The notes under the pieces were generated by a model. The model had not been told where the DNA came from and did not search any database. It was given only the letters and a program-made list of their open reading frames with translations. A stretch of 61,023 nt of DNA, taken from assembly GCA_937928405.1 (NCBI GenBank), contig CALFWZ010000005.1, positions 1 to 61,023 on the forward strand. The letters are read 5' to 3'. The position numbers and the translations under genes were made by a program. Within the stretch, counting starts at the first letter, position 1. Each line of letters begins with the position of its first letter. Origin of the DNA: an uncultured Saprospiraceae bacterium (GTDB taxonomy: Bacteria; Bacteroidota; Bacteroidia; Chitinophagales; Saprospiraceae). This document shows positions 34,897-44,250 of this stretch, piece by piece.

Positions 34897-35831
34897 ATAA
34901 AGATGCTACTATTTATATCGCCGGCCACCGGGGAATGGTTGGATCCGCCATACAGCGAAGATTAAAAACGGAAGGATTTACAAATTTTATTACGCGTACT
35001 TCTCGTGAGCTCGACCTGCGCAACCAAGCGGCCGTCCATGCGTTTTTTGCTACCGAAAAACCAGATTATGTTTTTTTGGCTGCAGCCAAAGTAGGAGGCA
35101 TTCTAGCCAATAATACGTACCGTGGAGAATTTATCTATGACAACCTGATGATTCAAAATAACGTGATTCATGCGGCTCATGTTAATAAGGTTAAAAAATT
35201 AATGTTCCTCGGTTCCTCTTGCATCTATCCCAAGCTTGCTCCGCAACCACTTCGCGAAGATTATTTGTTGACAGGGCCATTAGAACCTACTAACGAACCT
35301 TACGCTATTGCAAAAATTGCAGGTATTAAATTGTGCGATGCTTACCGAGCACAATACGGCAGTGATTTTATTTCCGTCATGCCGACCAATCTCTATGGTC
35401 CAAATGATAATTATGATTTAGAAAAATCACACGTACTGCCAGCTTTGATGCGTAAATTTATCGAAGCAAAAAGAGAAAATAAACCTAGCGTAATCATGTG
35501 GGGGACTGGAAATCCTAAACGAGAATTTCTCCACGTAGATGACCTCGCGGATGCCTGCTATTTTCTAATGCAAAACTACAGTGAAGAAGGGTTGGTAAAT
35601 ATCGGAACCGGAACGGATGTCTCTATCCTCGAACTAGCACAACTCATCAAAAAAATCGTTGGCTACGAAGGAAAAATCGAACATGATCTAACCAAGCCCG
35701 ACGGAACTCCTCGTAAACTAATGACTATTGAAAAACTAAAAGCACTAGGTTGGGAACCGAATATTTCCTTGGAAGAAGGAGTGGGAATGGTTTACGAAGC
35801 AGTGAAGGAAGCGGAATGGGCAATAGGGTAG
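34893..35831 (+). CDS. fcl: GDP-L-fucose synthase
   Basis: Bifunctional 3,5-epimerase/4-reductase that turns the Gmd product into GDP-L-fucose. A 312-residue SDR with [18 protein letters not shown] at the N-terminus, the conserved [12 protein letters not shown] near 70, [10 protein letters not shown] near 108 holding the catalytic Ser and Cys, and Tyr-x3-Lys in [14 protein letters not shown] near 138. [12 protein letters not shown] and [17 protein letters not shown] are further Fcl signatures. Length is normal. Confidence 0.95.
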   Translation: MNKDATIYIAGHRGMVGSAIQRRLKTEGFTNFITRTSRELDLRNQAAVHAFFATEKPDYVFLAAAKVGGILANNTYRGEFIYDNLMIQNNVIHAAHVNKVKKLMFLGSSCIYPKLAPQPLREDYLLTGPLEPTNEPYAIAKIAGIKLCDAYRAQYGSDFISVMPTNLYGPNDNYDLEKSHVLPALMRKFIEAKRENKPSVIMWGTGNPKREFLHVDDLADACYFLMQNYSEEGLVNIGTGTDVSILELAQLIKKIVGYEGKIEHDLTKPDGTPRKLMTIEKLKALGWEPNISLEEGVGMVYEAVKEAEWAIG

Positions 35832-35919
35832 TCTAACTCATGCTAGTTAAGAGAGGGGAGGATAAGTTTTCAATGTCACTTGATATTTTTTGATTTTTTC
35901 AGTAATATCAATAATAATT

Positions 35920-36270
35920 ATGAGAAACTTTAAAGAATTGAAAATTTGGCAAAACGCAATGGACTTGTGCGTCAAGGTTTACCATTATACTCAAATGGAA
36001 GGCCCCATAAACAAAGATTTTGGATTAAAGGATCAACTACAAAGATCAGCTGTTTCGGTTCCCTCAAATATTGCCGAAGGCGAAACTCGGAATACCTTAA
36101 AACAGAGATTATCTTTCTTCAATTACGCCACTGCTTCTTTAGCAGAACTCCATACTCAAATTATTATCAGCTTCAGGATTGGCTACCTAACAGAAGAACT
36201 CGACCGCGACTGCATCGACCTAAGTGTTCGTCTTCAAAATTTTATCAACTATCGGAAAAAAAATGGATGA
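35920..36270 (+). CDS. four-helix bundle protein (23S rRNA intervening-sequence protein family)
   Basis: A 116-residue helical protein, MRNFKELKIWQNAMDLCVKVY ... LKDQLQRSAVSVPSNIAEG ... FFNYATASLAELHTQI, which is the conserved IVP/S23 pattern. The family was first found in insertions of 23S rRNA genes but is common elsewhere in Bacteroidota; its role is unknown. I use the ATG at 35920 because the ten residues before it (from 35890) are not family-like. Codon use and an 88-base gap set it apart from the sugar genes around it. Confidence 0.8.
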   Translation: MRNFKELKIWQNAMDLCVKVYHYTQMEGPINKDFGLKDQLQRSAVSVPSNIAEGETRNTLKQRLSFFNYATASLAELHTQIIISFRIGYLTEELDRDCIDLSVRLQNFINYRKKNG

Positions 36271-36444
36271 TAAGGTCCAAGACCGCGACGTTAATTTCTG
36301 CCAAATGAAAAATCCCACGCCACGCGCTAAAAGAGAGCCAATCGTAAAACCATCGTAAGCCCATTGTCCACCAATAGTAATTTTTGAAACCCACCCCCAA
36401 TTAAATCGTATAATCATCTAGAATAGAATTGTAACTAACATAAA

Positions 36445-37554
36445 ATGAACAAAAAAAATACATATGTAGCCATTATGGCTGGAGGCATTGGATCTCGTTT
36501 TTGGCCAGCAAGCCGTACCGCACGACCTAAACAATTTTTAGACATTTTAGGTGTTGGAAAATCCTTGATTCGATTAACCTTTGAACGTTTTCTAAATCTT
36601 TGTCCTGCCGAAAACATTTTTATTGTTACCAACGAGATGTACAAAGGCCTGGTCTTAGAGCATCTCCCAGAATTATCGGACAATCAGGTACTTTGTGAGC
36701 CTTCAAGAAATAACACGGGGCCTTGTGTGGCTTATACTGCCTTTAAGTTACACAACCTAAATCCCGATGCAAACTTTATCGTTGCACCTTCGGACCATAT
36801 CGTTTTAAAAGAAGATATCTTCGTTGAAGCACTAGAGAAGGCGTTGAATTTTACGGGAAAAGAAGATGCCCTTTTAACTTTAGGAATTCGCCCTTCTCGT
36901 CCTGATACGGGATACGGCTATATTAACTATGTGCAAGAATTTGTGGAAACACCACACCAAAATGATAATATTGGTGGTGTTCACAAAGTCATCAAATTTA
37001 CCGAAAAGCCGCAGCTAGCAAAAGCCAAGGAATTTGTCAATAGCGGAGATTATCTTTGGAATGCTGGAATTTTTATCTGGCGTACTAAAAGTATTCTGGC
37101 TGCCTTCGAAAAATATTCTAACGAAATATATAAAATACTGAGCCAAGGAGACACTGATTATAATACAGATACAGAGCAAAGTTTTATCAATAAAATGTAT
37201 CCAACTACTCCCAGTATTTCCGTTGATTATGCCATTATGGAAAATGCGGATAATATCTATACCATTCCCGTTGATTTTGGCTGGTCAGATCTTGGTACTT
37301 GGGCTTCCTTACATGCCGAAGGAGATCGTGACGAACAAGGGAACCTCTTGCAAGCCGATAATATATTCTTGGACGATGTAACCAATTGTCTAGTACGGAT
37401 GCCTAAAGACAAACTAGTCGTTCTCCGTGATTTGGATAATTATATTATCGTGGACGAAGACGATGTTTTGATGATTTATCCAAAATCAAAAGAGCAGGAA
37501 ATTAAAGTGTTGACAAAGCAAATTAGAGAAGTGAAAGGAGATTTGTTTTTATAA
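36445..37554 (+). CDS. manC: mannose-1-phosphate guanylyltransferase
   Basis: Makes GDP-mannose from mannose-1-phosphate and GTP, feeding Gmd/Fcl. The 369-residue protein has the nucleotide-binding AIMAGGIGSRFWPASRTARPKQFLDI near 10-33, EPSRNNTGPCVAYTA near 83, VAPSDHIVL near 113, FTEKP near 190 and the DFGWSDLGTW motif near 285. The C-terminal cupin of bifunctional enzymes is missing. No phosphomannomutase gene is in the window, so that step must be encoded elsewhere. Confidence 0.93.
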   Translation: MNKKNTYVAIMAGGIGSRFWPASRTARPKQFLDILGVGKSLIRLTFERFLNLCPAENIFIVTNEMYKGLVLEHLPELSDNQVLCEPSRNNTGPCVAYTAFKLHNLNPDANFIVAPSDHIVLKEDIFVEALEKALNFTGKEDALLTLGIRPSRPDTGYGYINYVQEFVETPHQNDNIGGVHKVIKFTEKPQLAKAKEFVNSGDYLWNAGIFIWRTKSILAAFEKYSNEIYKILSQGDTDYNTDTEQSFINKMYPTTPSISVDYAIMENADNIYTIPVDFGWSDLGTWASLHAEGDRDEQGNLLQADNIFLDDVTNCLVRMPKDKLVVLRDLDNYIIVDEDDVLMIYPKSKEQEIKVLTKQIREVKGDLFL

Positions 37555-37569
37555 ATATGTTGAGTGAGA

Positions 37570-38232
37570 ATGAATTTTCTACGGAAAATAAAAAGTAGGT
37601 TATTTAGAATTCTAAAATCTGAAAATAAAATTTCTCCTCTGGAATATTGGGAAAGCCGAAGCAAACGGTACGGCGCAAGAGCCGTATTAAATCTTGCTAT
37701 AAAAGAAGAAGAGGAGCAAAGTTTTAGGAAAAAACAAATAGCTGCTATCTTTCCCCATCTAAGAAAGATAATTCGACAGAATGATGTTGTGTTAGATTAT
37801 GGATGTGGGGTCGGAAGATTTACGGTTGGTCTTCAAAAGTTAACGGAAGGGAAGGTCGTTGGCGTCGATCCTATTCAGCGTTTTTTAGATATGGCACCTA
37901 AAGCGGAGCATATATCTTATTTAAAATTAAAGAATGGAATCTTACCTTTAGAAGATAACACGATAGATATCATTTTTATTTGTTTGGTCTTAGGAGGAAT
38001 TCCGGATAGTGATATTGGTTTTGCTTTAAAAGAACTAAGCAGGGTGTTGAAAAGTGATGGGGGCATTTGTTTAGTGGAAAATACCTCAGCTTATACCAAT
38101 CATAATCGGTGGACCAATCGTTCGGCTCAGCAATACAAAGCATTACTCCCTTGGATTAATTTGGAAGCAGTAGCCGCCTATAAGGAATTAGAGGACGATA
38201 TTACCATTTTTGTTGGAAGGAAATTACCCTAG
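37570..38232 (+). CDS. class I SAM-dependent methyltransferase
   Basis: A 220-residue methyltransferase with motif I in VVLDYGCGVGRFTVGLQ near residue 75, an acidic strand end GVDPIQRFLDMAP, and a motif IV-like DIIFICLVLGGI near 140 followed by LKELSRVLKSDGGICLVE. It probably methylates a sugar of the glycan. The ATG at 37570 is preferred over a GTG six bases earlier. It follows manC by 15 bases and precedes a sulfotransferase by 18. Confidence 0.78.
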   Translation: MNFLRKIKSRLFRILKSENKISPLEYWESRSKRYGARAVLNLAIKEEEEQSFRKKQIAAIFPHLRKIIRQNDVVLDYGCGVGRFTVGLQKLTEGKVVGVDPIQRFLDMAPKAEHISYLKLKNGILPLEDNTIDIIFICLVLGGIPDSDIGFALKELSRVLKSDGGICLVENTSAYTNHNRWTNRSAQQYKALLPWINLEAVAAYKELEDDITIFVGRKLP

Positions 38233-38250
38233 ATATTATTAAACAACTTC

Positions 38251-39060
38251 ATGAGTAAAATTATAACCTCTCTGAATCTGTTGATGAAAAGTTCAGAGAA
38301 ATTCCTGCAATATCATGGTAGGAATATTCCAGATAAAAACACCTTACCCCATTTTTTTGGAATTGGTGCTCAAAAAGGAGGGACTACCTGGCTCCATGAA
38401 AACCTAATTTGCCATCCAAAAATTTTTTTACCACCAGAAAGACAATTAAATTTTTTTAGTGATAAATTTGGAAATCCTTTAAAAGAATATCAAGCTGCTT
38501 TTGAAGGAAAAGAACAACGTTTGCGAGGAGAAATAAATCCAGATTACGGTATCTTAGCAAAATGGAAAATTGAATACCTCGCCCAAATTCTTCCCCATCT
38601 AAAATCTATCATGATCCTTCGAAATCCCATTGAACGGGCATGGTCTCATGCTATCATGAGTTATGTGAAGATCCATCATAGAAATCCTGATGAGATTACC
38701 TTAGATGATTGGTTGCGTCATTTCAAAAATCCATTGTCTGTTATCAAAGGTAATTATCCTCAGATTTTAAAAAATTGGCGATCGGTCTATCCAGCGGAAC
38801 AGATAAAAATTGTTTATCACGATGATCTTCGTGCTACTCCGCAAGCATTCTTAGAAGAAGTCTTCAAATTTTTAAAAATAGAAATCCCTGAAAGTTTTAT
38901 TGGCTATCCTTTGAATAAAAAAATTAATAGTGGTGCTAAAATAGCGATGCCAGAAAAAGTAAAAGAAGCGTTGAAAGAACGGTATCGAGATGATATTTAC
39001 GAATTACACAACTCTTTAGGGACTCCTATACAAAAGTGGATTGCAGCCTACGAACTCTAA
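38251..39060 (+). CDS. sulfotransferase, heparan-sulfate-N-sulfotransferase-like
   Basis: A 269-residue sulfotransferase. FGIGAQKGGTTWLHENL (36-52) holds the 5'-phosphosulfate loop with the catalytic Lys, and IMILRNPIERAWSHAIMSYVK (120-140) is the 3'-phosphate site with R124 and S132. The pattern GAQKGGTTWL ... LRNPIERAWSHY-like is closest to membrane-type glycan sulfotransferases acting on uronate/hexosamine polymers. Its 3' end overlaps the TTG start of the flippase gene by 20 bases. Confidence 0.86.
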   Translation: MSKIITSLNLLMKSSEKFLQYHGRNIPDKNTLPHFFGIGAQKGGTTWLHENLICHPKIFLPPERQLNFFSDKFGNPLKEYQAAFEGKEQRLRGEINPDYGILAKWKIEYLAQILPHLKSIMILRNPIERAWSHAIMSYVKIHHRNPDEITLDDWLRHFKNPLSVIKGNYPQILKNWRSVYPAEQIKIVYHDDLRATPQAFLEEVFKFLKIEIPESFIGYPLNKKINSGAKIAMPEKVKEALKERYRDDIYELHNSLGTPIQKWIAAYEL

Positions 39061-40513
39061 AAATAAAAATTTAAAATCTGATACCATCCAAGGTATTAAG
39101 TGGAATCTGATCAATAAAGTTATTGCTCAGATTTTCTCTTTGGCCTTTGCGGTAGTACTTGCTCGGTTACTAACTCCCCACGAGTTTGGTCTGGTGGCAA
39201 TGGTGACGGTTATTTTGGGAATTGTAAAAGTGATTCATAGCTTTGGATTAGGAGAGGCGCTGGTACAAAAAGAAGAAATTACAGAAACTGATTTATCCTC
39301 CGTCTTTTGGGTAAATGTTTTTTTGGGAATTTTTTTTACGATAGTAGCCATTCTTGCAGCTCCTTTCATTAGTAAATTTTACCAAAAAGAAATCCTAATT
39401 CCGATTACTTATTTTTTTGGCATTACCTTTTTACTTGATTCTTTTACGGTTGTTCACTATGCGCTATTATGGCGAAATTTGGAATATAAAAAACTGTTTT
39501 TTGTCCAATTGCCTGCTATCCTCATTTCAGGAACGGTAGCGGTTATGATGGCACTAAATGGTTTTGGAGTTTGGAGTTTAGTGACAAAATCCCTTGTTTC
39601 CATTGCTGCTTTATTAGTCTTTCTCAATATCGCTTCTTCTTGGAAACCCAAATTTATTTTTAAAATTCAAGCAGTTAAAAACTTATTTGGATTTAGTTTG
39701 CCAAGAGTAGGAACATTAACCTTTTCCTATTTGATTCGAAATTTAGATAAGATAATGATTGGTCATTCTTTGGGGGGAGCGCCACTTGGCTTTTATGAGA
39801 AAAGCTATTCTTTCATGTTACTCCCCTTATCAAATATAACCAGTGTTGTCTCACAGGTTTTATTCCCTTCATTTTCAAAAATTCAAAATAATCATGAAGA
39901 GATCAAGGAAATGTTTTTTAAGGTGATCCGTTTTGTAGCCTTTTTTACTTTTCCTCTGATGATCGGCCTCAGTATTTTTAGTGAGCCTTTTATTCTTTTT
40001 TTATTAGGAGAAAAATGGAAAGGTTCAATTACGGTATTACAAATACTTGCGTGGGTCGGATTGATTCAGTCCATTAGTGGATTCTATCAGCCAGTTTATC
40101 TCTCACAAGGAGCCACAAAATTGCAATTTAAATTAGATATCATTTTAAAAACGCAATCTGTTTTTTGGATTATCTTGGGAATAAATTGGGGAATACATGG
40201 CGTGGCCTTTGGCATATTAATCGGCGTTTTAATTAATCAATTTCCCTATCTCTACTTTTTAGGAAAACTCATCAATATGAAATTGGCAGATTTTTTAAAA
40301 AATTTATTGCCCATCATTTTTGTAAATATCGTATTCTCCGTATGCTTACTGCTATTTTATAATTATGTGCTAATGAACTGCTCTCCTGGGATTAAATTGC
40401 TTTTAGGAATCTTCATTGGAGGAGGGTTTTATCTAGGAATTGCTAAACTGTTAAAGATTACGACGTTGCAAGAAGTGTATGCTTTCGCATTAGCTAGACT
40501 GAAAAATAGATAA
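39041..40513 (+). CDS. lipopolysaccharide/colanic-type flippase (WzxC-like, MOP superfamily)
   Basis: A 490-residue polytopic protein with some 12-14 hydrophobic segments. The start DTIQGIKWNLINKVIAQIFSLAFAVVLARLLTP and GEALVQKEEIT, then LLWRNLEYKKLFFVQ, are typical of the WzxC/TuaB/AmsL branch. It begins with TTG at 39041 within the sulfotransferase gene. It is unlike the Wzx at 9101. Its stop is 6 bases from the stop of the convergent deacetylase gene, with no room for a terminator. Confidence 0.85.
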   Translation: MQPTNSKNKNLKSDTIQGIKWNLINKVIAQIFSLAFAVVLARLLTPHEFGLVAMVTVILGIVKVIHSFGLGEALVQKEEITETDLSSVFWVNVFLGIFFTIVAILAAPFISKFYQKEILIPITYFFGITFLLDSFTVVHYALLWRNLEYKKLFFVQLPAILISGTVAVMMALNGFGVWSLVTKSLVSIAALLVFLNIASSWKPKFIFKIQAVKNLFGFSLPRVGTLTFSYLIRNLDKIMIGHSLGGAPLGFYEKSYSFMLLPLSNITSVVSQVLFPSFSKIQNNHEEIKEMFFKVIRFVAFFTFPLMIGLSIFSEPFILFLLGEKWKGSITVLQILAWVGLIQSISGFYQPVYLSQGATKLQFKLDIILKTQSVFWIILGINWGIHGVAFGILIGVLINQFPYLYFLGKLINMKLADFLKNLLPIIFVNIVFSVCLLLFYNYVLMNCSPGIKLLLGIFIGGGFYLGIAKLLKITTLQEVYAFALARLKNR

Positions 40514-40519
40514 GAAAAA

Positions 40520-41854
40520 CTATTTAGTTTTTAGTTGATGCTCATAATAGGCTCGTAATGCATTCCCTTCTTCCGTTAATAAATCAAAATTACTATTGTG
40601 GAAATTCATGGTAATCGCAGTATTATATTGATTTTTATGAATGAAATTTTGCAATGCTGCAATCGCCTTTGTTCCATTCCCATCCGCAAAATGTAGTGCA
40701 GCACTATCCATCAAACTCATCGGACATTCTTTCCAACCAAAGGAACGCTCTTCTTTAAAATTATACATCCGGTAGCCAAATCCAGTCCCGCATCTAAATC
40801 CTAGATGATGCTTATATCCCATCGAAGAATCTGTTTCAAAAGCAGTTGTTTCTAGTAAAAAAGGAGTGACCTCCCATGACCATCTCAGCCAATGTTGACG
40901 ATTGTCACTTACCTTTTTACCTACTATTTTTTCCAATTTGCCTTTTTCCTTTCGTAGCATTTGTTCATCAAAACCTGCATTATAGCTTGGGTGTAAACCA
41001 ATGTGATAGCCACGCTTTTGCGCCATCTCAATTATGGTTGCAATCTTAGGGTCATCGATCTGATATTTATTATCGTAGGAAGTATTTCCACCACTCATCA
41101 AATACAAAGTCTTAGTGGTCCAGCTAGATTCGGTTCGTAATAATTTGTCAAAATAATCATATGGATCATTGGCTGCTCCCCGAAGCATTTTCCAATAATG
41201 TTTGCTGTTTTTTATAAAGTCTTCTTTCATTTTTCCTCGCCAAACGGTCGCTGCTAACGAGCCCATAAATTTATAGGGCGAGGTAAAGCGAGTTAGCATA
41301 TCTAGATCATGCGAGATGGAAAATTGGGTAGGGCGGTGGATTTTATAATCTCCTAGACATTCAAAAAAGGCAACTAGTAATTGATCTACTACTGGGCTTT
41401 CCGCTAATTTATTTTTGATGAGAAAATGATGCGACTCATCCATCCAACCCGACGAATCTATCAATGATTCGTCAGCATAAATTTCTTCGTATCGAGTGAT
41501 ATGATAAAAAATGGTAGAGAAAATATCAAGACTAAATTCCTTATTCCTATAAAAATAATCAACCGTATTCTTTCCTATTCCATAAACAGTCTGGTTGTTA
41601 TGAGCGCAAGCAAGCGGAATCAGTGAATCGCTAACAGGCTGGCTAAACAACTGAAGCGTATCTGGAATATAAAAATCAGAAGCGTTTGGTAGCCCGTAGT
41701 AAATATTGGAAGTGATGGGGTTTTTGGTGTCGAGTGTCAATGATAGATCTGCTGGTCGTAAAGGATGATAATTGATAAAGTCAATCACGTATTCCAACCG
41801 ATTCAAGGCAGCGGCGGATAAAAGGTGATGAACTAAAATTATCTTTTTTGACAT
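40520..41854 (-). CDS. polysaccharide deacetylase family protein (NodB-like, with N-terminal DUF7033-type region)
   Basis: A 444-residue protein. An N-terminal region (1-170, LEYVIDFINYH, YHITRYEEIY) of the type found ahead of Bacteroidota deacetylases is followed by a NodB-like barrel: metal motif SHDLDML with D183 and D185, HIGLHPSYN with H284 and H288, an RQHWLRW substrate arginine region near 323 and a TMNFHNSN C-terminal His motif. It would remove N-acetyl groups from a glycan or lipid-linked sugar. It is last in a minus-strand operon with a sortase, wecE and a glycosyltransferase. Confidence 0.8.
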   Translation of the reverse strand: MSKKIILVHHLLSAAALNRLEYVIDFINYHPLRPADLSLTLDTKNPITSNIYYGLPNASDFYIPDTLQLFSQPVSDSLIPLACAHNNQTVYGIGKNTVDYFYRNKEFSLDIFSTIFYHITRYEEIYADESLIDSSGWMDESHHFLIKNKLAESPVVDQLLVAFFECLGDYKIHRPTQFSISHDLDMLTRFTSPYKFMGSLAATVWRGKMKEDFIKNSKHYWKMLRGAANDPYDYFDKLLRTESSWTTKTLYLMSGGNTSYDNKYQIDDPKIATIIEMAQKRGYHIGLHPSYNAGFDEQMLRKEKGKLEKIVGKKVSDNRQHWLRWSWEVTPFLLETTAFETDSSMGYKHHLGFRCGTGFGYRMYNFKEERSFGWKECPMSLMDSAALHFADGNGTKAIAALQNFIHKNQYNTAITMNFHNSNFDLLTEEGNALRAYYEHQLKTK

Positions 41855-41862
41855 TGGATAAA

Positions 41863-43056
41863 TTATGACAATAGTTTTTGATAAACAGCTTTTAAATGTT
41901 TTGCATTTTTAGCAATATCAAAATTTTCCTCTACGTGTGTTACCGCATTCGTGCTGTATATTTGATACGTCTCGTCCGACATTTTGTAAAATTTTAGAAT
42001 AGCTTTGGCGAGTGCTTGCTCGTTTTTTTCTGGAACTAAAATTCCCGTTTTATTTTCTAAAACCTCTTCCGGTATATCACAATGGCGGGTGCTGATAACG
42101 GGCATCCCCGTGGCTTGCGCATCTAGCAAAACGATGGGAGCACCACCTTCGCAGTCTTTTTTAGCCGTGTGGCAACTGGGATGAATAAACACATCATAAT
42201 CTCCTAAAAAAGAAGCGAGCTCGTCGTAATTTATGCCTTCTTTTATAATGATCTTATCTTCTAATCCCAAGGTGGCTACCTGATCTCTTATCTTTTTTCG
42301 AATATTATCTTCCTCATATTTTCCAACCAAACATAAAGTCATATTTGGCGCTGTTTTCAGTGCTTCAATAAACGCAGCAACCGTATAAGGATAACCTTTT
42401 TTTTCTGTAAAAGAGGCTATTTGTACGAGCTTAAGTTGATTTTTGTTTTTTGTTCTTTTTATTTTTTTACTAGATTCAGTTGCTATTCCCAATCGGCAAA
42501 CATGGACTTTATGATTTTCACAACCTTTTTTAGTTAATAAATTTTTCCCATTTTTTCCTTCACAAATAATACCTGTTGCCTTTGTAAATAATGCTTTATA
42601 AAGTTGGTTATACTTTGGTTGCACAAAAGGCAATCGTTCATAATCCCAACCATAAAATGAAGTGACAAAGGGAATATTGTTTTCCTGAAATATATCCATA
42701 TAAAAACAACCGACATCTGCAAAGTGCGTATGTACCAAATCTATTTTATGCGTTTCAATATGTCTTAAAACTCTTTTTTTTATATCGCTTGCTCCAAGAA
42801 TAGTTATGCTTTTTAAAAGTTTGGCGGTATATTTTTCGACGGTAGTTTTATACTCAAAATTATCAGGTTGATAAATGCTACTCAGTGGATTATGTACAAA
42901 GGTGAAATTTCGATCGTAAAAATTATTGCGTAAATAACCTTTGGCTCCAATATGGATATTCGTTTCAGGTAAATGCTTAATGATATTATAAGCCCATACT
43001 TCGGTATGTGGTAGGTAATGATTAAATAAGTGAAGAACGGTTAAGTTTTTATTCAT
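41863..43056 (-). CDS. glycosyltransferase family 4
   Basis: A 397-residue GT4 enzyme resembling WcaL/AmsK-type transferases: VLHLFNHYLPHTEVWAYNIIKHL at the N-terminus, DLVHTHFADVGCFYMDIF near 115, FYGWDYERLP near 143, then LKLVQIASFTEKKGYPYTVAAF near 215 and the donor motif EGGAPIVLLDAQATGMPVISTRHCDIPE near 310-340, with both Glu residues. It overlaps wecE by 4 bases, so it may transfer the sugar made from the WecE product. Confidence 0.88.
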   Translation of the reverse strand: MNKNLTVLHLFNHYLPHTEVWAYNIIKHLPETNIHIGAKGYLRNNFYDRNFTFVHNPLSSIYQPDNFEYKTTVEKYTAKLLKSITILGASDIKKRVLRHIETHKIDLVHTHFADVGCFYMDIFQENNIPFVTSFYGWDYERLPFVQPKYNQLYKALFTKATGIICEGKNGKNLLTKKGCENHKVHVCRLGIATESSKKIKRTKNKNQLKLVQIASFTEKKGYPYTVAAFIEALKTAPNMTLCLVGKYEEDNIRKKIRDQVATLGLEDKIIIKEGINYDELASFLGDYDVFIHPSCHTAKKDCEGGAPIVLLDAQATGMPVISTRHCDIPEEVLENKTGILVPEKNEQALAKAILKFYKMSDETYQIYSTNAVTHVEENFDIAKNAKHLKAVYQKLLS

Positions 43057-44222
43057 ACCTTTTTTAGGAAAGTAGTATTGGCAGTATTAGATGCTAGGCT
43101 AGTGTAGATGGCTTCGACGATAGTATCTATTTGAATTTTAGAAAGCGAATAGAAAAGCGGAAGTCTTAAAAGGGAATTACTTTTAGAGGTGGTGAATTTG
43201 TCTTCACCGTGAAAGCGACTATGCTTTTTTCCATAAGCAGAACTGTGCAAAGGAATGTAGTGGAAATAAGCTTGAATATTTTTTTCTTTTAATTTTTTTA
43301 TTAATCTAATTCGCTGATCTAGATCATTGGTATGAATATAAAAGATGTGTGCATTATGATGAAGGTCCTTTTCTGACGGGGCAGGAAGATGGAACCCTTC
43401 AGTTGATTTATGTGCTCCTAATTTTTTATAATAATAGTTCCAGAGCGCTTTTCTTTTTTGAGTAACTAAGGTAACTGTTTCTAATTGTGATAATAAAAAA
43501 GCGGCAGATAAGTCACTCATTAGATAACTAGATCCAATATCAACCCAAGAATATTTATCAATATCTCCTCTTAGAAAAGCTTTTCTATTCGTGCCTTTTT
43601 CTCGGAGAATTTCTGCTCTTTCATAGAAAGCTTGGTTATTGACTAGCAAAGCACCTCCTTCTCCACAATGAATATTTTTTGAAGCATGAAAACTGATGGT
43701 TCCAAAATCTCCAATCGTTCCAAGATGTTTTCCTTTATACCAAGCATCCATACATTGAGCGGCATCTTCAATTACCTTGAGTTGATGCTTGGTCGCAATA
43801 GACATGATGGTATCCATCTCACAGGCCACGCCTCCATAATGCATTACCAAGATAGCTTTTGTCCGAGCAGTAATAGCCCCTTCAATAAGCTGTTCATCAA
43901 TATTCATGGTATCTGGACGAATATCGACAAAGACAATTTTAGCTCCTCTTAATACAAAGGCATTGGCACTGGAAACAAAAGTAAACGAGGGCATGATAAT
44001 CTCATCACCTGGTTGAAGGTCTAGCAGTAACGCAGACATTTCTAGTGCATGTGTACAAGAAGAGGTTAGGAGCACTTCACCAGAAGATTTAGTGAAATTG
44101 GTCAAAAACGATTCACACGCCTGCGTATAATGCCCTGCACCAGAGAAAGACTGACGTCTGACAGCATCTGTCAAATAGTTAGTCTCAGATCCGTTGATGT
44201 AAGGTTCGTGAAAAGGAATCAT
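43053..44222 (-). CDS. wecE: dTDP-4-amino-4,6-dideoxygalactose transaminase
   Basis: PLP-dependent enzyme that aminates dTDP-4-keto-6-deoxyglucose to dTDP-Fuc4N (dTDP-thomosamine). The 389-residue sequence has the WecE/RffA signature LLTSSCTHALEMSALLLDLQPGDEIIMPSFTFVSSANAF and VFVDIRPDTMNID, plus PLP lysine K182 in HASKNIHCGEGG. RmlA and RmlB, needed for its substrate, are not in this window. It starts 28 bases after the sortase-like gene's stop and is translationally coupled to the next transferase. Confidence 0.92.
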   Translation of the reverse strand: MIPFHEPYINGSETNYLTDAVRRQSFSGAGHYTQACESFLTNFTKSSGEVLLTSSCTHALEMSALLLDLQPGDEIIMPSFTFVSSANAFVLRGAKIVFVDIRPDTMNIDEQLIEGAITARTKAILVMHYGGVACEMDTIMSIATKHQLKVIEDAAQCMDAWYKGKHLGTIGDFGTISFHASKNIHCGEGGALLVNNQAFYERAEILREKGTNRKAFLRGDIDKYSWVDIGSSYLMSDLSAAFLLSQLETVTLVTQKRKALWNYYYKKLGAHKSTEGFHLPAPSEKDLHHNAHIFYIHTNDLDQRIRLIKKLKEKNIQAYFHYIPLHSSAYGKKHSRFHGEDKFTTSKSNSLLRLPLFYSLSKIQIDTIVEAIYTSLASNTANTTFLKKV

Positions 44223-44250
44223 TTTTTTAAGAAAACTACGAAGTTGTTTA

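Noticed and set aside
36220..36417. 65-codon minus-strand frame before manC
   Set aside because: Overlaps the 3' end of the four-helix protein gene; the translation shows no recognisable pattern and there is no promoter.
43686..43952. 88-codon plus-strand frame within wecE
   Set aside because: Fully antisense to a gene with a strong WecE signature.
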